Assembly (NCBI GenBank): GCA_019217005.1
Contig: JAHBNG010000140.1
Span: 1-38,178, forward strand
Source of the DNA: Chloroflexi bacterium TSY
GTDB lineage: Bacteria; Chloroflexota; Anaerolineae; Caldilineales; Caldilineaceae
DNA length: 38,178 nucleotides
Direction of reading: 5' to 3'
Part shown: piece after piece, positions 6,478 to 15,844 of the stretch
Numbering within the stretch: position 1 is the stretch's first letter
Layout: each line of letters opens with the position of its first letter
Program-made: the position numbers and the translations under genes
The notes under the pieces: generated by a model
Seen by the model: only the letters and a program-made list of their open reading frames with translations
The model's database searches: none
Told to the model about the DNA's origin: nothing

Positions 6478-9400
6478 ATGATTGAGTCGCAGTTGCGCGT
6501 TCTCTTAATTGCCGATGCACAGAATCCCCTTGCTTCTCAACTCAATCACCTAAAGATTCAATCCTGTTACAATGTACGAGTCGCGGACACGCAAAAGGCA
6601 CTCTGCTCATTGATTGAGAGCAAGAATGAACAATTTGATGTGGCAATCATTGCTCAGAATCGCAGGACGGAAACCGATCAACAGCCACAAAATTTTGGTA
6701 TAGCTTTTCTTCAGAAAGTCAGGGCACTTTGTCCGTATCTAGAGTGCATATTCTTTACTGATGACGAACAACCTGAATTGGGTCTTGATGCATTGCGCAG
6801 TGGGGCATCCCATTATCTTACAGGTTCATCCCCTCCAGACGAATTCACCATCCTCCTCAAAAAAGCGGCTGAACATTCGAGAATACACAGAGAACGCGAT
6901 CTCCTCTCGGATGCCCTCAAGATCAGTCAGAGTATCACAAGCCAACTGAGTTTGATGCAGTCGTTAAAAGGCATTGTCGATGCAGTTGTTCAATTAACTG
7001 GTGCTGATATCTGTACTGTTGTTTTGGTTAACCCGATCACACGCAAGACCATAAAAGTGCATTCAACTCAAAGTCAGGAGCGGAATGTGCGTTGGACACA
7101 CCACTATCAAAATAGGCTACTGACTCGTGATATTCTTGAAAGTGACCAAGGTCATTGGGTATCTAACATCGACCAGGAGGGGGAGATCGACCAAAATTTT
7201 CGTCAGACAGGTATCAAATCGTTTGTTGTGCTTCCCATACCGGGCAAAACCAAGAGTCTGGGTGTGCTTTATGCTTATAGTTTTCAGAACGATGCCTTTT
7301 CTAATCATGCCTTTCGAGTTCTGGAACGAGTTGCCGAACAGGCTGGAATCGCGATCAAAAATTCTCATTTGTTTGAAGAGACAGTTCTAGAACGTGACCG
7401 ATCCGAATGGATGGCTTCACAGCTTATGGCTTTGTATGAAATTGCGCACAAAATGCAATCTGAGCTGCGTTTACCTGAACTTTTGAACACAATTTCGAGA
7501 CTGGCTGTTCAGCTATTAAAGGCTGACTCTGGTGGCATTCTACTACTTGACGAATCAACAGAATCGCTCGGATTTGCCGGTGCCTATGGATTAGGTCAAC
7601 AGATTATTCAAGGAACCCGAGATGTTTTGGGTACCAGTATTGCGGGACGTGTTGCAAAAACAGGAAAAGCTTTCGTTGCAAATGATGTTCCAAATCATCC
7701 TTACTTCTTTAATCCGGCGGCCGATGGGGAGGGGTTGCTCGCCATTATGAGTACGCCATTGAGAATTGGTGGTAAAATCATTGGTACACTGGATGTGCAT
7801 AGCAAAACAGATCCACTTGCATTCAACGAAGATGGACTGAAAATTCTTTCATTATTGGGAAATCAGGCTGCTATCGCCATTGCAAATGCCCGTCTGGTTT
7901 CCCAGCTAGAGGAGCAGAAAGATCATTGGAAGCGACTGGTTTCCAGTTCTCCCAATGGGGTCATATCGATTGATCGTGATGGAACAATCACAAGCATAAA
8001 TGACAAGGCAAAGAGTATTCTGAACTATCACGATAACCAGCTAATTCACCAATCTATATACCTGTTCTATTGCGAGAAGCGAGAGGCGCGTAAAATTGGC
8101 AAGCTTTTGCATGAGTCTCCAACCGGTACGATTGTCGGTTATGAAACATTTGTACGGAACGCAGATGGCGTTCAGATTCCAATTCGCTTATCTGCCACAC
8201 GGCTCTATGACTCACAACAGAGGCAGATCGGGAGTGTTGGTTATTTTGAAGATATTCGGGTTATTCAAGAAAATGAGAAACGATTGCGTCTACTGCTTCG
8301 AGCGAGCAGCGTGATTGCAAAAGCAAGTGATCTCTCTAGTGCGTTACACAATCTTGCCGAGTTGTTGGTTACATATCTCGACATGACATTTTGTCGGCTA
8401 TTTCTCTATAACGACCATCTAAAGGCACTGACAACAGAAGCTGTTTTTCCATCTGCGAACAGCTCGCAATTGAACTGGGAACCTGGTTTGGGTCGAGAGA
8501 TATTATTGGCAGAATGGGCCGGTTTAGAGAACTTTTTGAGAGCGGGGGATCCGATTGTGTTGAGGCAAGATGAGGATAAGAGTCAACCGTTTCTTGATGA
8601 TCTGGCGCTACGCCTGAAGTTGACAGAAGAAATTCAATCTCTATTGCTCATACCGATTCGAACAACTGACAAAGTTGTTGGTCTATTGGGGTTAGGCGAA
8701 ATAGCCTCGAGTGGAAATTGCGGTATTTCCATTGCGAAGCAGGAACTCGCTGCTGCAGTCGGCAATCAGACAGCTGTACTCATTGAACGTTTGCAACTAC
8801 AAGAAATAGCTCAATCGGATCGAGAGCGCTTACGTCTTTTCTATGAAGCTAGCAACCGTTTTGTTTCAACTCAAAACCCCCATCAGGTGTTACAGGATAT
8901 TGTCGAACATGCCAAAGCTGCCACAGGTGCATCTTGGGTAAGTGTTATCCTGATCGACCATTCCGGGGAAGCACAAGGGTTAGTCTCCACGGGTGTACAA
9001 AAGAATTTTGACTTTCGACAGGTCTATCATGCCAAAGGGATCTCCGCGCAAGTTGCACGCAATGGCGAAGTGATTGTGATCGAAAGCGTTGAGAAAGCTG
9101 GTGATCGAATTACATCTAGTATCTTTTGGAACAATGTTGGAGCAGCCCTCTGCCTACCCTTATCCCTATACGATCAGTGTATTGGCGTCATGTGGGTCCA
9201 TTATCCTCAAGAACGTACATTCCCCAAATCAGAAATTGAAGCAATTCAACTCTATGCGAATCAGGCTGCGGTTGCATACGACGCTTCACAACGGATGGAT
9301 ACACTTGAACGGATCCGACAGGGCGCTACGGATATCACCAGTTTCTCTGACCTGAATGATGTTCTCAAACAAATCGCCGAGAGTGCATGTAGAGTCTTTC

Positions 9401-10422
9401 AAGCACATGCTGCCATTTTTCTGTCTTACGATTCAGACCGCGACCGATTTGTCTTGGATGAGTGTGAATCGATTCACCTGTCTTCGACACTGTGGGAAGA
9501 GTTTTGTATTGCTGTCAACTTTGATGAGTGCGGTACAGCGAAACAGATCATGAATCTTGGTTGGTACAGTGTTGGTAATCTGAACGCAATTGCGGAAGAT
9601 CGAATCATCAAGTCTACGACTCTTGCGTTTTTGCGAAGATTCAATTCCCAGAGTTTTCAAGCAGTTGTTTTGACCGCCGAAAGAGAAGCACATGGTGTTT
9701 TATATTTGATGTATCGTACGCAGCATAGTTTCACTGAACAAGATAAACAGACGGCCCATACGTTTGCGAATCATGCAGCATTGGCTCTGCGCAAAGCAAA
9801 GCTACATGCTCAAATCCGCGATGCGCGTGATACGGCCCAGATTGTAGCCAAAGTGACCGCGTTGGAGGATGATTTATATAGCACGCTTCAATCTGTTGCC
9901 GACGGAACCCGGAATGTTCTCGGCTGCGATGCCGTGACTCTCTATGAATATAATCCCGATACCGACAAAATCGGACCGATCCCTGTACTACTTGGCTTAC
10001 GTTATAACGAACGAGTCTCGCGGAGTCCGAATGTGCAGAAAGATTCATTTGTGAATGAAATGCTACAACGAGACGAACCTTATATCGTAAATGATATAGG
10101 GCAGGATTCTCGATTTGGAGCGACGCGTTTTGCACAAGAAGAGCAGATTCAGTCTTGCATTGCTATTCCGCTGAAAGTTGGCCAGGATCGAGTTGGTGTG
10201 ATGTTTGTGAATTTTCGAAGACCGCATCACTTTACAGCAGACGAACTGATCAATATTGAGTTATTTGCCAATCAAGCTGCGGTCGCAATTCGCAATGCAC
10301 AACTCTATCATCAAGTTCAACGGCGAGCAAAAGCGCTAGGCACCCTCTATACAGCAAGCCGCGCGATGACTAGTTCACTCGCTCTCGACAAAATTCTGGC
10401 CACTCTGGCTGAGCAGGCTTAG
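6478..10422 (+). CDS. Multi-GAF/PAS sensor kinase, N-terminal portion (ends at in-frame TAG)
   Basis: The ATG follows GAGGAG (6465-6470). Rough domains: residues 5-135 a receiver-like domain (V-L-L-I-A-D-A start, D-V-A-I-I-A where the phospho-Asp block should be, so probably not phosphorylated), GAF 140-300, GAF 314-477, PAS 481-599 (S-S-P-N-G-V-I-S-I-D-R-D-G-T-I), then GAFs at 601-779, 780-940, 941-1114 and 1117-1280. Each GAF ends with the usual N-Q-A-A-x-A-I-x-N-A-x-L helix leading into the next. A further GAF begins at 1281 and is cut by TAG at codon 1315. The same frame continues without any other stop to 13116, so this is the first 60% of one 2212-residue protein. There are no membrane segments, so it would be a cytosolic sensor of small ligands or redox state. 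Confidence 0.85.
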   Translation: MIESQLRVLLIADAQNPLASQLNHLKIQSCYNVRVADTQKALCSLIESKNEQFDVAIIAQNRRTETDQQPQNFGIAFLQKVRALCPYLECIFFTDDEQPELGLDALRSGASHYLTGSSPPDEFTILLKKAAEHSRIHRERDLLSDALKISQSITSQLSLMQSLKGIVDAVVQLTGADICTVVLVNPITRKTIKVHSTQSQERNVRWTHHYQNRLLTRDILESDQGHWVSNIDQEGEIDQNFRQTGIKSFVVLPIPGKTKSLGVLYAYSFQNDAFSNHAFRVLERVAEQAGIAIKNSHLFEETVLERDRSEWMASQLMALYEIAHKMQSELRLPELLNTISRLAVQLLKADSGGILLLDESTESLGFAGAYGLGQQIIQGTRDVLGTSIAGRVAKTGKAFVANDVPNHPYFFNPAADGEGLLAIMSTPLRIGGKIIGTLDVHSKTDPLAFNEDGLKILSLLGNQAAIAIANARLVSQLEEQKDHWKRLVSSSPNGVISIDRDGTITSINDKAKSILNYHDNQLIHQSIYLFYCEKREARKIGKLLHESPTGTIVGYETFVRNADGVQIPIRLSATRLYDSQQRQIGSVGYFEDIRVIQENEKRLRLLLRASSVIAKASDLSSALHNLAELLVTYLDMTFCRLFLYNDHLKALTTEAVFPSANSSQLNWEPGLGREILLAEWAGLENFLRAGDPIVLRQDEDKSQPFLDDLALRLKLTEEIQSLLLIPIRTTDKVVGLLGLGEIASSGNCGISIAKQELAAAVGNQTAVLIERLQLQEIAQSDRERLRLFYEASNRFVSTQNPHQVLQDIVEHAKAATGASWVSVILIDHSGEAQGLVSTGVQKNFDFRQVYHAKGISAQVARNGEVIVIESVEKAGDRITSSIFWNNVGAALCLPLSLYDQCIGVMWVHYPQERTFPKSEIEAIQLYANQAAVAYDASQRMDTLERIRQGATDITSFSDLNDVLKQIAESACRVFQAHAAIFLSYDSDRDRFVLDECESIHLSSTLWEEFCIAVNFDECGTAKQIMNLGWYSVGNLNAIAEDRIIKSTTLAFLRRFNSQSFQAVVLTAEREAHGVLYLMYRTQHSFTEQDKQTAHTFANHAALALRKAKLHAQIRDARDTAQIVAKVTALEDDLYSTLQSVADGTRNVLGCDAVTLYEYNPDTDKIGPIPVLLGLRYNERVSRSPNVQKDSFVNEMLQRDEPYIVNDIGQDSRFGATRFAQEEQIQSCIAIPLKVGQDRVGVMFVNFRRPHHFTADELINIELFANQAAVAIRNAQLYHQVQRRAKALGTLYTASRAMTSSLALDKILATLAEQA
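10420..10422 (+). other. Single in-frame amber codon splitting the giant kinase
   Basis: The frame reads L-A-E-Q-A-stop-A-L-A-S-D. The equivalent place in the next GAF repeat reads I-A-E-Q-A-Y-R-L-T-G, with TAC at the stop position. One base change (TAC to TAG) would explain it. Both sides are in the same frame and the homology continues through the stop. Confidence 0.9.
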
Positions 10423-10470
10423 GCTCTCGCAAGCGATACGGGCGAAGATCAGGTCTTTAGTCATATTTCA

Positions 10471-13116
10471 TTGATAGATGGTGACGAATTGGTCCTACGT
10501 GCGATCTTTCCTATTCAGCATTTAGAGTCGAGCAACATCGGTGTTGGACGAATTAATATTAAGAGCGGTGAACAAATCGGTATATCTGGCCGCACAGTTC
10601 AATCAAGACTTCCTCAAATCGTTGAAGATGTAACAGTGGATCCAGATTATGTTGAATATGATTCACAGACTCAGTCTGAAATTGCTGTACCGATAGAACT
10701 TGACGGGCAAGTGATTGGCGTGATCAATTTGGAACATTCACGTCTACAAGCTTTTGATCGGGAAGATAGCGATGTTCTAATGTCGATCGCCCGTCAGGCC
10801 GCTATCGCCATTCGAAATGCTCAGCTATATGAGGATATTAAGAGACAAGCTGGCGCGCTTCAAGCGCTCTTCAATGCAGGAAAGGTAATGACAGGTTCTT
10901 TGGATTTAGATGAGATCTTGAACCGCATCGCTGAGCAGGCATACCGTCTCACTGGCGAGCACCACGAGCCTGCAAGTTTTGCAGATATTGCATTAGTCTA
11001 CAATGGAATGTTGAAGTTTGTGACATCGTATCCATCGGCAGAGTTACGCAGAACACATTGCGAACTGGTTGATAAAATTGATTTGGGAGATAACCACTCT
11101 GAGCGGATTGGGATAGCAGGAAGGGCAATTAAACAGAATGCACCGCAATTGGTGAATGATGTCACAAAAAGTAATGATTATTTGCAATCACATTCGACAA
11201 CAAAATCAGAGTTAGCAGTTCCGATCCAAGTAAATGATCAGGTCATTGGAGCCATCAACGTTGAACACCCAGATTTAGAAGCGTTTGATGTACAAGACCG
11301 ACTTGCGTTTGAGGCTCTTGCTGCACAAGCAGCCATTGCCATAGAAAACGCTCGATTATTCCAACAAGTGACCCATAAAATTGCAGAATCAAATGCATTA
11401 AATGAGGTTGCCGTTTCTCTGGCAGGTGCAGTTGAATTTGAAGATGTATTGAAATTGATCATGGTGGCGGCAGTTCGATTTAGTGATAGTCATGACGGAC
11501 ATATTGTATTATGGGACAAGGATAAAAGAGAGTTCACGATCTCTCTACAGCTGTCAGAAACAGGCGAATTGCGCCAAAATCAGAGTTTGGCGCGACAACA
11601 AGGTGGATATGGGCGAAAGATTGTGGATAAACGTACGACGTTGGTCGTGGAAGATATGCAAAAAGATCCAAATGCGAACCCAGGCGCACTTAGACATGGA
11701 TATCGCGCGACGATGGGCGTTCCTCTCTTTAGCCAGAATGAAGTAATCGGTGTATTGTTTGTTCGTAGCAAAAAACCGCGTCAAATATCTGATTCTCAAA
11801 GAAAACTCGTGGAAACTCTGGCCAGCCAAGCTGCAGTTGCTATCCATCGTGCGTATCAATATGACATTCTTTGTCGCCAAAGTCGACATCAACAGGCATT
11901 ATTTTCAGCCAGTAAGGTTATCTCTACTCGGATTGAAAGCGGACTGGAACAACTGCTGGATCGTATATTAGAACAAGCTGTTGCCCAAATCAAACCTGCG
12001 AAAGGCGATATGGTACACTTTGGCGTGTTTCATCTTGCTGATGGTGACAACGAGGTATATGTTGCCAGTGTATATCCACTTGATATCAACTCTACTCTGA
12101 AACTACCCAGAAGTAGTCGATACGTTCTTGACCGATCAAAAAATAAGATTGGTATATGTGGGCGTACGATGTTAACAAAGAAACCACAGCGTGTAGGCAA
12201 TGTCGAAGCTGATTCTGATTATATTAAGTCTTATACAGAGACTCGCTCGCAACTGAGCGTTCCGCTGCTTCAAGACGAGCAAGTTCTTGGTGTTTTGACA
12301 TTGGAAAGTAAGGAACGAGACAGTTTCGACGAAGCAGATGAGATCGCCTTACAATCCTTGGCAGAGTTGGCTGTTATTGCAATTCGCAATGCACAGCAAT
12401 ATCAGGAACTGAGGCAAACCAAAGGACTTGTGGGGTCGAGCACTGCTTTAGCCTGGATGGGAATGGCCAATAATGCATGGCGTCATAGTATTGAGGGCTA
12501 TGCCGTGAATATTCGCAATGCCGTGACACTGATCCACAAAACGGTTGATGTTAGTGAAACCTTACAGGTCAAGCTTGATTTAATTAAAAAACAGGTCGAG
12601 CGAATTCTGGATCGACCGATTACGCCACCATTAACATCAGAAGAGAGTGTCGAACCGATCGACGTTAACGAGCTGATTTCGGAAAGACTCGAACAACTCT
12701 GGCAAGATGAGGAGTATCCGCATGTTGAACGAACGCTTTGCCTTGATGCTGATACAAATCTCACTGTGGCCGCTAGTCCAGAATGGCTCTGCCGCGCGTT
12801 GGATCTGCTAGTTGATAATGCGGTTCAAGCAATGGCCTCCAGCTCAATTGCTTGCCTTCAAATTACAACACGCTTAAATAAGGACTCTGCCGAAATCCTG
12901 ATTTTGGATACCGGACCAGGTATACCCAAATACCTGCATCAACGCCTTTTTGTTGAACGAATCGAACATAAAGATATGTCAAAAGGGTTGGGCATTGGCC
13001 TGCTGATGGTACAAGCGATTATTCAAGCTTATGGAGGTGATATTCGGATTGATCGATCTGATTCAAGCGGCACAACAATGCTCATCTCCTTGCCACTTGT
13101 TGAACCATCTTTGTGA
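10471..13116 (+). CDS. Multi-GAF histidine kinase, C-terminal portion (same frame, after TAG)
   Basis: This open frame continues the preceding gene; the TTG used as the nominal start has no Shine-Dalgarno, so separate translation is doubtful. Relative to the upstream ATG it holds the rest of GAF7 (to about 1457), GAF8 1460-1630, GAF9 1637-1797 and GAF10 1804-1977. A dimerisation helix with W-R-H-S-I-E (likely phospho-acceptor His) lies near 2000, and a HATPase domain at 2060-2212 has L-L-V-D-N-A-V-Q-A-M (N box), I-L-D-T-G-P-G-I-P (G1) and G-L-G-I-G-L-L-M-V-Q (G2). GAF7, GAF8 and GAF10 resemble one another closely (each has S-E-x-A-V-P-I or the like, and x-V-I-G-x-I-N-x-E-H), which suggests internal duplication. 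The kinase probably signals to the two receiver proteins just downstream. Confidence 0.85.
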   Translation: MIDGDELVLRAIFPIQHLESSNIGVGRINIKSGEQIGISGRTVQSRLPQIVEDVTVDPDYVEYDSQTQSEIAVPIELDGQVIGVINLEHSRLQAFDREDSDVLMSIARQAAIAIRNAQLYEDIKRQAGALQALFNAGKVMTGSLDLDEILNRIAEQAYRLTGEHHEPASFADIALVYNGMLKFVTSYPSAELRRTHCELVDKIDLGDNHSERIGIAGRAIKQNAPQLVNDVTKSNDYLQSHSTTKSELAVPIQVNDQVIGAINVEHPDLEAFDVQDRLAFEALAAQAAIAIENARLFQQVTHKIAESNALNEVAVSLAGAVEFEDVLKLIMVAAVRFSDSHDGHIVLWDKDKREFTISLQLSETGELRQNQSLARQQGGYGRKIVDKRTTLVVEDMQKDPNANPGALRHGYRATMGVPLFSQNEVIGVLFVRSKKPRQISDSQRKLVETLASQAAVAIHRAYQYDILCRQSRHQQALFSASKVISTRIESGLEQLLDRILEQAVAQIKPAKGDMVHFGVFHLADGDNEVYVASVYPLDINSTLKLPRSSRYVLDRSKNKIGICGRTMLTKKPQRVGNVEADSDYIKSYTETRSQLSVPLLQDEQVLGVLTLESKERDSFDEADEIALQSLAELAVIAIRNAQQYQELRQTKGLVGSSTALAWMGMANNAWRHSIEGYAVNIRNAVTLIHKTVDVSETLQVKLDLIKKQVERILDRPITPPLTSEESVEPIDVNELISERLEQLWQDEEYPHVERTLCLDADTNLTVAASPEWLCRALDLLVDNAVQAMASSSIACLQITTRLNKDSAEILILDTGPGIPKYLHQRLFVERIEHKDMSKGLGIGLLMVQAIIQAYGGDIRIDRSDSSGTTMLISLPLVEPSL

Positions 13117-13175
13117 ACCGATAAAAAAACTTTCACACAATTTGTAGGATATCATCGAGAATAGCGAGAAGGTCT

Positions 13176-13553
13176 GTGAAGAAGAGTGTTATATTAATTA
13201 GCAATAGCTTGGATTCTCTATGGACAAATATAGTCGCAGACTCACTAAAGTCATTGGCATCTGTCACGGTTGTTACGGATCAAAAGATCGCAAAAAGCTC
13301 GTTGATTAATGCTGCTGACTTGGTTCTGATCGACGTAACTGCAATTCGACTAGATATTACGATTTTGCTTCGCTTGATTCACGACCAACAACCTGAACTC
13401 CCGATTATTGTCGTTACCACGTCCCCCACCTGGCAACGTTCAAGGCAAGCATTTCTGGCTGGCGCGACTGATTATATTCGCAAGTCGTTTCGCCCGGAAC
13501 GAATTCGAGCAGCTTGTACAGCAACTTGGAGTGAAATAGAATTACCAGAGTAA
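13176..13553 (+). CDS. Stand-alone receiver-like protein, acidic pocket degenerate
   Basis: A 125-residue CheY-like fold starting at GTG behind GAGAAGG. The phospho-acceptor is probably D53 in L-V-L-I-D-V, the Thr lies in V-V-T-T-S, and the Lys in Y-I-R-K-S-F. The acidic pair normally following strand 1 is replaced by S-N-S (residues 9-11), so magnesium-dependent phosphorylation is doubtful. It lies 59 bases after the kinase and 97 bases before the large response regulator, in the same direction, and is probably part of the same signalling unit. Confidence 0.75.
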   Translation: MKKSVILISNSLDSLWTNIVADSLKSLASVTVVTDQKIAKSSLINAADLVLIDVTAIRLDITILLRLIHDQQPELPIIVVTTSPTWQRSRQAFLAGATDYIRKSFRPERIRAACTATWSEIELPE

Positions 13554-13558
13554 AGACA

Positions 13559-13634
13559 GTGTGTCCCAAAGCGTGTAAATGAAGTCGCTCAGTCAGAGTA
13601 CCTGCTCCATTTACACACTTTGTGGTACACACCC
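13559..13634. repeat. Palindromic repeat family R1, copy A
   Basis: GTGTGTCCCAAAGCGTGTAA at the left matches, inverted, the right end TTACACACTTTGTGGTACAC. The same 76-bp element recurs at 32727-32802 (opposite orientation relative to its neighbour gene) and, interrupted, at 19447-19605. Copy A ends 7 bases before the Shine-Dalgarno of the response regulator gene, so it forms part of its leader. Confidence 0.8.
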
Positions 13635-13650
13635 GAATAAAGGAGGAAGC

Positions 13651-15630
13651 ATGCATCCCACATCCCCAAATCTTCTTCTTGTCGATAATGATTCAGATTT
13701 CGTTGCCATCTGTGCTGAATATCTCGAGCTCGTCGGTTATCGTGTCATGACTGCCACATCGATTGATGATGCACGCCAATCGTTGCATAAGCATCGGATT
13801 CACTTGGCCCTTTTCGATTTGCGATTGGTCAATGATACCGATCAGAAAGACAAGAGCGGACTTACTCTGGCGCGCGAGATCGCTCCGTCGATTCCCAAAC
13901 TGATCGTCACAAAGTTTCCAGTTCATCAAGATGTTCGAGATGCGCTAAAGCCTAGACCGAATAGACCACCAGATGTTGTTGATTATATTGATAAACGCTG
14001 GGGGCTTGACGAACTTCAAACTGCAATCGAACAGTCGCTCAAAGCACATCTCCAGATCAACTGGACATTGCCCATTCGTTGGCGTACTCCTTTCTCATTT
14101 GTTCAAATGGTCCAGGCTATTGCACCGTTCACGAGTAGCATGTATTTACAAGAACGTGCAGATGAGTTTGAAGATCTATTCCGTCGACTCTTTTGTGATC
14201 GTAGACAAGTAACGATCGGTCGGATTCTCCTATTACGGGATGATTATGCTCTTTTGGAGGTCTTTGCTTATGGTGAACAAGGGTTCGAAGAACAATATCT
14301 CGTTTCGTGCGGTTGTCGACTACAGCTAATTACCGAAAAAGAACGCTATCAGGTTCTGGCTTTGGGCGATATGGGAGTTGGCAATTGCGTAATGAAAGAG
14401 TTTGCCGAAACGATGCGGTACGGTGCGGCAGCCTACATGTTGTCAGACAGCAAAATAGATGAAGTTAGTACACTTCGTGAGTTGATTCGTCATCAGCACG
14501 CTTCTCAGCTTCGGTCAATCGTCACGGGTTTGTTTAACAACACGTTGAGTCCGTGGCATAAACAAAACAGGTATCTAGATTTTACCGAGCTTGCGTTTGC
14601 GAAGGTCTGTCGAGAATGGCTGAAGTTACCTGAGCAGAAGCTGACATCTAACTCGCTGCAGCAGCAGATCGAGATTATCTGTCAACAAGCGCGTGAACGA
14701 GGCCTCTTACATCTAGAGGCAACCAAGTCAAAGATCTGCTGGCAATCAGATGAAGAGACTGTTGATTCGTATGCGAATTTTGTTCCACATCTAGACAAGG
14801 TCAACTATGGCGGGTCACTTAATTGCGGTTTTACACATGGTGGAGTCAATACGGAGTCAGTTCTTGTCAATACTCAGGGCAATAGCTGGTTGACAGATTT
14901 CTCTCGCTCACATGAAAGGCCGCTACTTTTCGATTATGTATCATTCGAGTTGAGCCTGAAATGGGATCTGGCTTATCACTTGGAAATTGCCGAACGGATC
15001 AAACTTGAACGTTATTTATTAACGGAGCTGACTGTTGAGCCGTTTACATTCACTGGCGATGAAGAGCGTTACGTGAACTCTAAATCTGTTGAAGAGTCTG
15101 TGCATATACTTGCCTTTGTTCGACAAATGGCACTAGATCGAAGCAAGGCAAACTTCGATGTCTATTTGGCTGTATTCTTCTGGAGCACGCTGAAACAACT
15201 CGCTCAATTTGATGCAACAATGTTTTACACACACCGCGAATTGGTTCCTTTTGTTCATGCTCTACTATCGGTGACGCTCATCTATGACAAATTGACTGGT
15301 CAGCATTCATCCAATCAAATGGTTCCTCCTCAAGCCCATACAAGCTTCTGGATTGATGATGCTCAAAAGGAGGTTTGGATCGAAGGGTCTATTGCAAAGG
15401 TAACGCCCCAAGAATTTGATCTATTGGCGTATATGTACGAACGCCGCGGGCGGCTCTGTGCACGTGAAGAATTGACCGAGCGAGTTCTGAATGGGGTCCA
15501 CAAAGATAAGCTTGGTCAAAGCCAGTTGAATAGTGCAATGAATCGGCTGCGCCGCAAAATAGAGTCTGTGGCGCGAGAACAAACCTATTTGGTAACCGTG
15601 CGAGGACGTGGGTATAAGTTGGTCTTTTAA
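13651..15630 (+). CDS. Response regulator: receiver, kinase-like (TCAD9-like) middle, OmpR-type winged helix
   Basis: The ATG follows a perfect AGGAGG (13641-13646); 659 residues. Residues 7-130 are a receiver with intact sites (V-D-N-D-S-D at 11-16, phospho-Asp D56 in L-F-D-L-R, Thr in I-V-T-K, Lys in I-D-K-R). Residues about 190-480 resemble the phosphotransferase-like ternary-complex-associated domain 9, with H-G-G-V-N-T-E-S-V-L-V then W-L-T-D-F-S-R-S and F-D-Y-V-S-F-E-L. The expected catalytic Asp of H-G-D is Gly and the later Asn is Ser, so this copy looks inactive. Residues 560-659 are a PhoB/OmpR winged helix (V-T-P-Q-E-F-D-L-L, L-N-S-A-M-N-R-L-R-R-K-I, V-R-G-R-G-Y-K-L). It is the likely DNA-binding output of the giant kinase; the target genes are unknown. 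Confidence 0.8.
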   Translation: MHPTSPNLLLVDNDSDFVAICAEYLELVGYRVMTATSIDDARQSLHKHRIHLALFDLRLVNDTDQKDKSGLTLAREIAPSIPKLIVTKFPVHQDVRDALKPRPNRPPDVVDYIDKRWGLDELQTAIEQSLKAHLQINWTLPIRWRTPFSFVQMVQAIAPFTSSMYLQERADEFEDLFRRLFCDRRQVTIGRILLLRDDYALLEVFAYGEQGFEEQYLVSCGCRLQLITEKERYQVLALGDMGVGNCVMKEFAETMRYGAAAYMLSDSKIDEVSTLRELIRHQHASQLRSIVTGLFNNTLSPWHKQNRYLDFTELAFAKVCREWLKLPEQKLTSNSLQQQIEIICQQARERGLLHLEATKSKICWQSDEETVDSYANFVPHLDKVNYGGSLNCGFTHGGVNTESVLVNTQGNSWLTDFSRSHERPLLFDYVSFELSLKWDLAYHLEIAERIKLERYLLTELTVEPFTFTGDEERYVNSKSVEESVHILAFVRQMALDRSKANFDVYLAVFFWSTLKQLAQFDATMFYTHRELVPFVHALLSVTLIYDKLTGQHSSNQMVPPQAHTSFWIDDAQKEVWIEGSIAKVTPQEFDLLAYMYERRGRLCAREELTERVLNGVHKDKLGQSQLNSAMNRLRRKIESVAREQTYLVTVRGRGYKLVF

Positions 15631-15844
15631 GATTGTTCGTTCATCGTCTCAATTCTAACTACAAATCGATCCTATATTTCGTAACTTTACGTTTTGTGTC
15701 ATCGGCAATCCACTACCTTTGATTACCGAGGCACACATGGACCTGATCCTTTTCGCGATACACCTTTCTTTGGGGTTAGCCGATCTGTGGCCCAGGTTCC
15801 CCCCACCGCCGTGCCTCTCGCCCCTGTCTTCTGCATGGCGTATG

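Noticed and set aside
6478..6900. N-terminal receiver of the giant kinase as a phosphorylatable domain
   Set aside because: The acidic pocket and phospho-Asp block are not recognisable (A-D-A-Q-N and V-A-I-I-A), so it is called receiver-like only.
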